19,582 nt of DNA from Betaproteobacteria bacterium (GTDB lineage: Bacteria > Pseudomonadota > Gammaproteobacteria > Burkholderiales > SG8-41): the NCBI GenBank assembly GCA_025356695.1, contig JANXSE010000162.1, forward strand, positions 1-19,582, written 5' to 3'. The position numbers and the translations under genes were made by a program. Below, piece by piece: positions 1 to 5,386 of this stretch (its first letter is position 1; every line of letters starts with the position of its first letter). The notes below the pieces were generated by a model. The model was given only the letters and a program-made list of their open reading frames with translations. It was not told the origin of the DNA and searched no databases.

Positions 1-65
1 CGCAGGCTGACGGTGTTGCCGTCGGCACCGTAGGCGCCGGGGATGCGCGCGGAGGTGAAGATCGA
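1..65. repeat. Left arm of a perfect 65-bp inverted repeat
   Basis: Positions 1-65 are the exact reverse complement of 292-356, with no mismatch over 65 bases; identity stops at 66/291. The left arm touches the window edge, so the repeat may extend further left. Both arms encode the last part of FlgN. Confidence 0.97.
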
Positions 66-291
66 GCTGAGCGCGCGCTGCGTGTGCTGCAGGCGTGTTG
101 AAATGATGATGCCGTTGGTGGTGTTGGTGCGCTGCGCGTCCGCGGTGAGCACCAGGAGTTTTTTCCAGGCGTTGCGCGCTGCCGCGGCGCTGCTGCCGCA
201 TTCGCGCAGGCAGCGTTCCATGCCGGCGCGGTCGGTGCTGTAGCCGGCGGCTATCAACAGGCGGCTGCGTTCGTCGCCGAGCCGTGTGAGT
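1..291 (-). pseudogene. flgN: flgN, C-terminal part, inverted and lacking its 5' end
   Basis: Reading the minus strand from about 290 to the left edge gives an open frame of about 96 codons. It contains ELTRLGDERSRLL, then KKLLVLTADAQRTN, NGIIISTRLQHTQRALSS and YGADGNTVSLR. This is the pattern of the C-terminal half of FlgN, the cytoplasmic chaperone that delivers the hook-filament junction proteins FlgK and FlgL to the flagellar export gate: a long helix, an N-x-x-NG turn, a helix with QRAL, then a YGxDG tail. The N-terminal half is absent. Upstream of about 291 the minus strand is simply the reverse complement of the gene's own 3' end, so the gene is cut by a fold-back. The family call rests on pattern recognition, helped by the flagellar neighbourhood. 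Confidence 0.65.
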
Positions 292-356
292 TCGATCTTC
301 ACCTCCGCGCGCATCCCCGGCGCCTACGGTGCCGACGGCAACACCGTCAGCCTGCG
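292..356. repeat. Right arm of the perfect 65-bp inverted repeat
   Basis: Exact reverse complement of 1-65, separated from it by 226 bp of unique sequence. This arm is followed by the natural end of the flgN frame (TAA at 382-384), whereas the left arm leaves the window still in frame. Confidence 0.97.
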
Positions 357-384
357 CACCACGCAGCAGCTCGCGGTCGCTTAA
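292..384 (+). pseudogene. flgN: flgN 3' end, duplicated in the opposite orientation
   Basis: The plus strand reads 30 codons from TCG at 292 to TAA at 382-384. They repeat the FlgN tail (IFTSARIPGAYGADG, then NTVSLR) and add the natural terminus TTQQLAVA. In this orientation flgN would point toward fliA tail to tail, which suits the usual flgA-flgM-flgN order, so this strand probably holds the native 3' end and the 1-291 segment is the displaced part. The fragment has no start codon or ribosome site of its own. Confidence 0.6.
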
Positions 385-593
385 AACTCCATTGCCGTAA
401 TTTCCGCTGCAGCGCATACGCTGCGGCGGGCGTTCGTACGCGTTTTGATTGCTTGCGGGGCCGGTGCGCCGCGCCGCTTGTTGAATACCCGTCTGCGTTC
501 TATTGACACGAAATCGGCTGGAGGCGTAATGCAGGAAAAAAGAGAAATGCCGCGGGAATAAGTTCGAACGGCTAGCCAGCGTTTATAGACTAT
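385..593. other. Intergenic strip after flgN
   Basis: No convincing gene. It holds a strong hairpin (404-429). It also holds a tiny reading frame at 529-561 (MQEKREMPRE) with a GGAGG four bases upstream, preceded by TTGACA at about 503-508. This could be the surviving 5' end of a lost gene, but ten codons cannot be assigned. Base composition drifts toward A+T near 535-600. Confidence 0.4.
404..429 (+). terminator. Possible terminator hairpin after flgN
   Basis: Arms ccgctgcagcg (404-414) and cgctgcggcgg (419-429) pair over 11 bp with one G-T wobble around the tetraloop cata. It begins 20 bases after the flgN stop. No U-tract follows directly; the nearest run is tttt at about 443-446. It is a stable hairpin but an imperfect rho-independent terminator. 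Confidence 0.4.
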
Positions 594-857
594 TTGTCAT
601 CTAATAAGTGGCATATAATTTTTGGCCACCAATACAAGTTAGAGCCTAGTGGCACCCCAAATGAGCTGCGAGGTAGATTAGGCACATATTCCCTATCGTT
701 GACCGATCCTTTTGGTCCGTGCGAGTTGAATTTCAGTTTTAACGATCGGATTGCAGAAGTGAAGCAGCTCGCGAACTGCTCTTCGTTTGGAGCGCACGTT
801 AACGCGAGCGGCACCTATAAAAGAACAAGGGACAAGGAAGAAGGGCTTGTTAAGTAA
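594..857 (+). CDS. Hypothetical protein or fragment, 87 aa
   Basis: An open frame of 87 codons beginning with TTG at 594 and ending at 857. The peptide is balanced in composition and looks protein-like (HIIFGHQYKLEP, ELRGRLGTYSLSLTDPFG, NFSFNDRIAEVKQL), unlike the arginine- and alanine-rich shadows of this G+C-rich sequence. The frame is open back only to a stop at 573-575, there is no ATG or GTG start, and I see no ribosome site before 594. The region is noticeably richer in A+T than the flagellar genes. I do not recognise the family. It may be a gene remnant brought in with the mobile DNA next door; the last 10-15 residues run into simple AAGG-rich sequence. A minus-strand frame over the same bases (590-814) is a weaker alternative. 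Confidence 0.35.
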   Translation: MSSNKWHIIFGHQYKLEPSGTPNELRGRLGTYSLSLTDPFGPCELNFSFNDRIAEVKQLANCSSFGAHVNASGTYKRTRDKEEGLVK

Positions 858-947
858 CCGTGCAACAAATATTCGAGGGTATTTGTCGCGATGCCTATCG
901 GTGATACGACCTCAAACCATCCTACGAATCCATCCCATAAAATTTGC

Positions 948-995
948 GCAGCAATCCCCCCATCCCTGCCTTCCCCCACAAGGGGGGAAGGAGAA
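948..995. repeat. REP-like hairpin repeat, left copy
   Basis: The segment gcagcaatccccccatccct (948-967) and the segment caaggggggaaggagaa (979-995) both recur to the right of the insertion sequence, at 2406-2426 (20 of 21 matching) and 2462-2478 (17 of 17). Within this copy ccttccccc (969-977) pairs with gggggaagg (983-991) around a 5-base loop. This resembles dispersed intergenic palindromes of proteobacteria. Confidence 0.7.
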
Positions 996-1085
996 TACCA
1001 ACCGCAACGTCGCCATACTTTGCCTCCCCCTGAGAGCCGCCGAGCAGCGCAGACACATCGGGAGAAGTCGGCGAGCACTGTCTGA

Positions 1086-1110
1086 GTCCTTGTCGCGCAG
1101 CGACAAGGAC
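1086..1110. repeat. Perfect 11-bp hairpin in repeat DNA
   Basis: gtccttgtcgc (1086-1096) and gcgacaaggac (1100-1110) are exact reverse complements around the loop gca. No U-tract follows on either strand, so a repeat-element palindrome is more likely than a terminator. Confidence 0.65.
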
Positions 1111-1192
1111 GAGTTGCGCAGCCGCCCGGCGTGGCGAGCAGCACAGGGGAGTCCGCAGGACCGGCGAACCAGGGGCCGCTTCTTTTGGTTCT

Positions 1193-1216
1193 CGGACTCA
1201 AACAACAAGTGCAACA
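1193..1216. repeat. IS30-family left inverted repeat
   Basis: The left end reads cggactcaaa, then caac, then aagtgcaaca. It matches the reverse complement of 2295-2318 at 20 of 24 positions; the inner block aagtgcaaca is exact. Confidence 0.75.
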
Positions 1217-2316
1217 CTTCTAATTATACGGAGGTGTTGCCTATGGGAACGCACTACTGCCACTTTAGTGCTGAAGAACGTGGCGTGATCATGGCACTGA
1301 GTAACGAGGGGCGAAGCGTTAGAGCGATTGCCGCAGTGCTCGGGCGGGCGCCCAGTTCGGTCAGTCGGGAACGATGGCGCAATGGATGGAAGCCCACTGA
1401 CGGACAGGCATTTATGGGACGTCCACCGTTACGGCCGGGCTACGACGCCAGTCGCGCCAGTCAGCGCGCTCGTCGATTGCGCCATCGATCACGACGAATA
1501 CGCAAGCTTGCACGTGACAGTGCACTGTGGGCATGCGTTCGCCCCTTGCTGGAGTCCGGCTGGTCGCCGGAGCAGATCGCTGGCACACTGAAGAAGGATC
1601 ATCCCGGCCATCCTGCCTTGCAAGTCTCACACGAAACTATCTACACGGCTATTTACGCTCACCCGAAGGGGGCATTGCGGCGGGAGGTGGTGGCATTGCT
1701 GCGGCAGAGTCGTTGCTTACGCCGACCACGCAGCCGAGGGCCGGAACGTCGTGGTCGTCTGGCCAACCTATTGAGCATCCACCTGCGTCCGCCCGAGGCG
1801 AATGATCGTCTGCTGCCGGGGCACTGGGAGGGCGATTTCATCAAGGGCACGCGCAACGGGTCAGCGGTAGGCACCTTGGTTGATCGACAGACGTTATTCG
1901 TAATGTTGGCGAAGATGGAGGCATGCACGGCACAGGCGGCATTGGAAGGGTTCGCCACGGCCTTTGGTCACATCGATGTTTCCTTGCGCAAAACACTCAC
2001 CTACGATCAAGGCAAGGAGATGGCTCTGCATGCACAACTGGCGGAACGCACCGGACTGCAGATTTACTTTGCCGATCCCCATAGCCCGTGGCAGCGCGGC
2101 ACCAACGAGAACACCAATGGATTACTACGCCAGTATTTGCCGAAGAACGAAAATCTCTCGCGTTTCACTCAACGCGAGTTGGATCAGGTCGCCTGGATGC
2201 TTAACACGCGCCCACGGAAATCGTTGGGATTTCGAACGCCTGCGGAAGTATTCTTTGATCACTGCATTTCAAAACGAATTACACTGGACCCCGTTGTTGC
2301 ACTTGGACTTTGAATC
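1195..2316 (+). mobile_element. IS30-family insertion sequence, apparently complete
   Basis: About 1.12 kb, normal for IS30. It carries one intact transposase gene bounded by imperfect terminal inverted repeats (1193-1216 against 2295-2318, 20 of 24 matching). The transposase stop lies inside the right repeat, as in many compact insertion sequences. The dinucleotide CG occurs just outside both ends (1193-1194 and 2317-2318) and could be a 2-bp target duplication. Because CG is self-complementary it cannot be told from two extra bases of inverted repeat, so the ends are uncertain by about 2 bp. The element sits between tail-to-tail flagellar units, in repeat DNA, where it breaks no recognisable gene. 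Confidence 0.85.
1243..2313 (+). CDS. IS30-family transposase, 356 aa
   Basis: This DDE transposase cuts and joins the ends of its insertion sequence. An N-terminal helix-turn-helix (about residues 7-45, FSAEERGVIMALSNEG then SVRAIAAVLGRAPSSVSRE) binds the ends. A second helical region (about 100-140, LLESGWSPEQIAGTL and HETIYTAIY) is typical of IS30. The catalytic core shows D198 in GHWEGDFIKG, D255 in TYDQGKEM and E289 in RGTNENTNGLLRQYLP, with 33 residues between the last two, the IS30 signature. ATG at 1243 is chosen because GGAGG lies at 1230-1234 and IS30 proteins start just before this helix-turn-helix. The frame stays open upstream but only through repeat DNA. Length and all catalytic residues look intact, so the protein is probably active. 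Confidence 0.93.
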   Translation: MGTHYCHFSAEERGVIMALSNEGRSVRAIAAVLGRAPSSVSRERWRNGWKPTDGQAFMGRPPLRPGYDASRASQRARRLRHRSRRIRKLARDSALWACVRPLLESGWSPEQIAGTLKKDHPGHPALQVSHETIYTAIYAHPKGALRREVVALLRQSRCLRRPRSRGPERRGRLANLLSIHLRPPEANDRLLPGHWEGDFIKGTRNGSAVGTLVDRQTLFVMLAKMEACTAQAALEGFATAFGHIDVSLRKTLTYDQGKEMALHAQLAERTGLQIYFADPHSPWQRGTNENTNGLLRQYLPKNENLSRFTQRELDQVAWMLNTRPRKSLGFRTPAEVFFDHCISKRITLDPVVALGL

Positions 2317-2318
2317 CG
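2295..2318. repeat. IS30-family right inverted repeat
   Basis: Complement of 1193-1216 with four mismatches. It overlaps the last codons and stop (2311-2313) of the transposase gene. Confidence 0.75.
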
Positions 2319-2320
2319 CC

Positions 2321-2352
2321 CTTACTTTCTTTGGCCGTTCAAAGAAAGTAAG
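2321..2352. repeat. Perfect 13-bp hairpin (cttactttctttg)
   Basis: cttactttctttg (2321-2333) and caaagaaagtaag (2340-2352) are exact reverse complements around gccgtt. It begins 4-5 bases after the right end of the insertion sequence. This palindrome resembles a dispersed intergenic element I recall from beta- and gammaproteobacteria, often next to a G+C-rich segment like that at 1111-1190, so the insertion may have landed within one composite repeat. Confidence 0.7.
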
Positions 2353-2405
2353 CCGCAGCCGGGCTGCCCCCGGCGAAGTTGAAGCACCGTATCACAAGAG
2401 GCGAT

Positions 2406-2478
2406 GCAGTAATCCCCCCATCCCTGTTGCCCCCTCGCCGATGAAACTGGCTCTCCCCCCTCAAGGGGGGAAGGAGAA
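2406..2478. repeat. REP-like hairpin repeat, right copy
   Basis: Second copy of the repeat at 948-995 in the same orientation, with about 25 extra bases in the middle (2427-2461). cccccc (2455-2460) pairs with gggggg (2465-2470) around tcaa. The stretch 2319-2606 holds no gene, only these repeats and the hairpin after fliA. Confidence 0.65.
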
Positions 2479-2570
2479 AACCGGAACGCCGCGGAACAAC
2501 GATCCACTTCGCCAAAAGAAAAACCGGCTGTAGATCACTCTGCAACCGACTCCATCTCTTCAACTGCGCA

Positions 2571-2591
2571 ATCAAACGCGCGACCGCGCGT
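2571..2591 (-). terminator. Possible terminator after fliA
   Basis: Read on the minus strand, acgcgcggtcgcgcgt forms a 7-bp G+C-only-but-one stem with a very tight turn, followed by ttgat. It starts 15 bases after the fliA stop. The loop is short and the U-tract weak, so this is tentative. Confidence 0.35.
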
Positions 2592-2606
2592 CGATCACAC
2601 TGTTAA

Positions 2607-3335
2607 CTAAGCAAACGCCTCCGCGTTTTTGCGCAAGCGCGCCCGCAACCGCGCGATCGCCTGGCTGTGCAACTGGCAGACGCGCGATTCGCTGACACCG
2701 AGCACTTCGCCGATTTCGCGCAGGTTCATTTCCTGTTCGTAGTACAAGCCCATGACCTTCTGCTCGCGGTCGGGCAGGTCTTCGATCGCCTCGATCAGCG
2801 TGCGGCGCTCGTCTTCGTCGAGCAGCGACTGCAGCGGATTGGGGCGCTCGTCGGGGTAATAATGGTCGAGGAAACTTTCCTCGCCGTGGCTCTGCAGGTC
2901 TTCGGCGGACACCAGTTGGTAGCCGCGCGCGTCCTGCAGCAGTTGCTGGTATTCGCTGATCGACACGCCGAGCGCATCGGCGAGTTCCTGCTCGGTCGGC
3001 GGGCGCTTGTTCTGCTGTTCGAGCTTGCTGATCATGGCCTCGACCTGGCGCAGGCTCTTGCGCAGACCGCGCGGCAGCCAGTCGGATTTGCGCAGGCCGT
3101 CGAGCATGGCGCCGCGGATGCGCTGCACCGCGTAGGTTTCGAACTGCGCGCCAAATCCGTCCTGGAATCGCCGCGCGGCATCTAGCAGGCCGAGCATGCC
3201 GGACTGGATCACGTCGTCGAGCTCCACGCTCGGCGGCAGCGAGGCCATCATGTAGTGCGCAAGGCGTTTGACCAACGGTGCAAACTTGACGATGCAGTCG
3301 TTGACGGCGGCTTCACTTGTATTGGCATAGCTCAT
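2607..3335 (-). CDS. fliA: Flagellar sigma factor FliA (sigma-28), 242 aa
   Basis: FliA directs RNA polymerase to late flagellar genes (flagellin, chemotaxis, motor) once the hook is complete and FlgM has been exported. Region 2 is clear (about residues 38-86: ELDDVIQSGMLGLLDAARRF, then FETYAVQRIRGAMLDGLRKS). Region 3 spans about 88-150. Region 4.2 ends in a helix-turn-helix (203-227: MNLREIGEVLGVSESRV). The length is normal. ATG at 3335 is chosen because it has GGAG six bases upstream and lies one base after the flhG stop; the frame extends to 3452 but that extension overlaps flhG and has no sigma-like content. It is the last gene of flhB-flhA-flhF-flhG-fliA and is probably translationally coupled to flhG. 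Confidence 0.97.
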   Translation of the reverse strand: MSYANTSEAAVNDCIVKFAPLVKRLAHYMMASLPPSVELDDVIQSGMLGLLDAARRFQDGFGAQFETYAVQRIRGAMLDGLRKSDWLPRGLRKSLRQVEAMISKLEQQNKRPPTEQELADALGVSISEYQQLLQDARGYQLVSAEDLQSHGEESFLDHYYPDERPNPLQSLLDEDERRTLIEAIEDLPDREQKVMGLYYEQEMNLREIGEVLGVSESRVCQLHSQAIARLRARLRKNAEAFA

Positions 3336-3336
3336 A

Positions 3337-4236
3337 TCAGGCTCCGGCGGGGGCAATGGCGTAGGAAGGAAAAACGGGGGCGCGCGGTATTGCTGCAAGC
3401 GGTTTGGCGCGCGCCGGTGCCGGGCGCGACCATGCGGCAATCGCCCCGGCAATTTTGTGGAAGCCGGCGGCCGATACGGACGCCGGGAACTGTTCGATCA
3501 CGGGCTGGCGGCCCTCGGCGGCGCGTTGCAACTGCGTGTCGCGCGGTAGATGGCCCAGACATTCGAGCGTGGCGCGCAGATGCATGCCGGCCACGCGGCG
3601 CAGGTTTTCGAAAATGGCCTGCGCATTGCGTTCGCTCGACACGCGGTTGAGCAAGAGATGCATGCGCTGCTGCGGCTGTTCGGTGTGCAGGCGCTTGATC
3701 AACGCATACGTGGTGGTAACGGCGCTGGCACTGGCGGCAGAAACGACAATCGATTCGGCGGCCATGCCGCGCAGCAACGAACCGGCGTTGGCGTCCGCAC
3801 AGGCGTCGATCAATAGATAGTCGAAACGCGGTGCCAGTTGCATGACGGTGGCGTCGAAACGCTCGCGCTCGCGCACGCTGTGGCCGTCGCGCAGCGCCGA
3901 CACCGCCGGCAGCACCATCACCCCGGCGGGGCCGTGCAGCAGCGCGTCATCAAGGCCGCAGCGGCCGTTGAGCGCGTCGCGCAGATCGAAACGCGGCCGC
4001 AGACCGAGCAGCGCGCTGACGTTGGCGGCACCGCTGTTGGCGTCGAGCACCAGCACCTGCAGGCCGCGCGTGGCGAGTGCCGCTGCAATGTTGACGGCGG
4101 CGCTGGTCTTGCCGGCGCCGCTGGCGCCGGCTTCGAGCGTGATGACGCGCGCCATGTTGCGCCCGAGCAGGCGGCGCAGGCCCTCGGCCTGGTCGCTGCG
4201 CATGTCGGAGACCGACTCGAAGGCGTGCTCAAGCAT
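3337..4236 (-). CDS. flhG: Flagellar number regulator FlhG (FleN), with a variant P-loop, 299 aa
   Basis: A MinD/ParA-like ATPase that limits flagellar number and stimulates the GTPase FlhF. The N-terminal activation motif DQAEGLRRLL (about residues 15-24) is present. The nucleotide pocket is unusual: where the family has GKGGVGKT, this protein has GASGAGKT (37-44). The catalytic lysine K43 and T44 remain, but the intermolecular signature lysine is alanine (A38). The next motif is LDANSGAANV (64-73) in place of the common DADLGLANV type, and switch II is LLIDACAD (141-148, D144). The C-terminal 30 residues are proline- and alanine-rich. It overlaps the end of flhF by 8 bases and ends one base before fliA. 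The start at 4236 follows a G-rich stretch; ATG at 4203, nearer the DQAEGLR motif, is possible. Family membership is sure; the lost lysine may change dimerisation or hydrolysis. Confidence 0.92.
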   Translation of the reverse strand: MLEHAFESVSDMRSDQAEGLRRLLGRNMARVITLEAGASGAGKTSAAVNIAAALATRGLQVLVLDANSGAANVSALLGLRPRFDLRDALNGRCGLDDALLHGPAGVMVLPAVSALRDGHSVRERERFDATVMQLAPRFDYLLIDACADANAGSLLRGMAAESIVVSAASASAVTTTYALIKRLHTEQPQQRMHLLLNRVSSERNAQAIFENLRRVAGMHLRATLECLGHLPRDTQLQRAAEGRQPVIEQFPASVSAAGFHKIAGAIAAWSRPAPARAKPLAAIPRAPVFPSYAIAPAGA

Positions 4237-5386
4237 GGGCCGCCCCCGCGGTCAGTGCGAACGGAAATTCATCGGCCTTGAGCGTGTGCACCGCGGCGTC
4301 GGCGGTAAAGCGCAGCGCGCGGTGCGTCAGATAAGTTGAATTCGGCACGTGCACGTCTTCCGGCACACGCTGGCCGTTGGTCACATAGTGCACGCGCAGC
4401 TTGTGGCGGATCGCGCTGTCGAGTGCCGCGGCGACACTCGCCGACTCGTCGATCTTGGTGAAAATGCAACCGTGGATGCCACCGCTGGAATAGGCGCGGA
4501 TCACTTCATCGAGTGTGGCCGCATTGGTGGTGGCGTTGAGCAGCAGCAGGCGGCGGATCTGGCCATTGCCCGCACCCAGCATGGCGGCCTGCTCGGCGAC
4601 CATCTTGTCGCGCTGGCTCATGCCGACGGTGTCGATCAGCACGGCGCGTTTGTCGCGCAGTTGCGACAGTGTCGATTTAAGATCGTCGCCGTCTTTGACC
4701 GCGTGCACCGGCACGTTGAGAATGCGGCCATAGACGCGCAACTGGTCGTGCGCGGCGATTCTGTAACTGTCGGTGGTCAGCAGTGCCAGGCTGTTGGCGC
4801 CGTGGCGCACGACGCAGCGCGCGGCGAGTTTCGCCACCGTGGTGGTCTTGCCGACACCGGTCGGCCCGATCAGCGCGAAGACGCCGCCCTGCTCGACCAG
4901 CGCTTCATGCGTGGTGACCGGCAGTCGGCGCTGGATTTCGTCGCTGATGGATTTGCGCGCGGCGGCGGCGGTGGCGTCTTCCTGCACCACGGCAATCAGT
5001 TCGCGCGCCAGCGCCGGCGAAAAGCCGACATCGAGCAGCATCTGCATCATGGCGGCGCGTGCCGGGGCGCGCTCCTTCATGCCCGACCACGCCATGCCGG
5101 CGAGTTCGCGCTGCATCATCGATTTCATCGACGCCAGTTCGCGCATCAACTGCTGCACGGTGCCGTCGCTGGCCACTGCGTTTTGCGGCATTTGCGCGCT
5201 CGGTGCGCTCTGCTGCGCGGCGGGCGGCGCGCCAAATCCGGCCAGCGCATTGCCGGCCAGGGCGGTGATTTCGATGCCGCCTTCGACTGAAACGTTGGAG
5301 ACGATCATGGCATCATCACCGAGTGCGGTGCGCACTTTGCGCAGCACCTCGCGCGAGGTCGTGCCAGTGAATGTTCTTGGCGTCAT
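4229..5386 (-). CDS. flhF: Flagellar placement GTPase FlhF, 385 aa
   Basis: An SRP-type GTPase that marks the pole or site where a flagellum is built, working with FlhG. The N-terminal domain (about 1-60) is followed by a low-complexity alanine/proline/glutamine linker (about 52-75) and a helical N domain (about 76-160). The G domain shows G1 GPTGVGKTT (174-182), TTDSYRIAAHDQL (204-216), G3 IDTVGMSQRD (251-260) and G4 TKID (310-313). The length is somewhat below that of gammaproteobacterial relatives, mainly through a short linker. ATG at 5386 has GGAG six bases upstream and overlaps the flhA stop as ATGA, indicating translational coupling. The 3' end overlaps flhG by 8 bases. Confidence 0.97.
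   Translation of the reverse strand: MTPRTFTGTTSREVLRKVRTALGDDAMIVSNVSVEGGIEITALAGNALAGFGAPPAAQQSAPSAQMPQNAVASDGTVQQLMRELASMKSMMQRELAGMAWSGMKERAPARAAMMQMLLDVGFSPALARELIAVVQEDATAAAARKSISDEIQRRLPVTTHEALVEQGGVFALIGPTGVGKTTTVAKLAARCVVRHGANSLALLTTDSYRIAAHDQLRVYGRILNVPVHAVKDGDDLKSTLSQLRDKRAVLIDTVGMSQRDKMVAEQAAMLGAGNGQIRRLLLLNATTNAATLDEVIRAYSSGGIHGCIFTKIDESASVAAALDSAIRHKLRVHYVTNGQRVPEDVHVPNSTYLTHRALRFTADAAVHTLKADEFPFALTAGAAHA

Larger units (their letters stand above)
858..1192. other. Gene-free strip of dispersed repeats left of the insertion sequence
   Basis: No gene is supported. The strip contains the C/G-rich hairpin repeat at 948-995, a second hairpin at 1086-1110, and a G+C-rich tail (about 1111-1190) ending in gggccgcttcttttggtt. 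A frame is open through here into the transposase, but it has repetitive, low-complexity content and no ribosome site. Confidence 0.6.

Noticed and set aside
43..243. Plus-strand frame of 66 codons
   Set aside because: Antisense to the FlgN frame; composition typical of a shadow.
66..291. Phase-variable invertible switch in flgN
   Set aside because: The arms could in principle allow inversion, but no recombinase gene is near, the N-terminal half of FlgN is missing in either orientation, and the position at the window edge favours an artefact.
529..561. Ten-codon ORF with a GGAGG upstream
   Set aside because: Too short to assign; it may be the start of a lost gene. Mentioned in the intergenic entry only.
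787..1242. Upstream extension of the transposase reading frame (508 aa in all)
   Set aside because: It crosses dispersed repeats and the insertion-sequence left end, has low-complexity content and lacks a ribosome site; ATG at 1243 has GGAGG and fits the family.
948..2478. CRISPR array or phage attachment sites suggested by the direct repeats around the insertion sequence
   Set aside because: Only two imperfect copies with different internal lengths, no spacers and no integrase; they fit dispersed intergenic repeats.
3336..3452. 39-residue N-terminal extension of FliA
   Set aside because: It lies wholly within flhG, is proline/arginine-rich, and the ATG at 3335 has its own ribosome site.
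3838..5290. Plus-strand frames opposite flhG and flhF
   Set aside because: Shadow translations of clear minus-strand genes; no ribosome sites or motifs.
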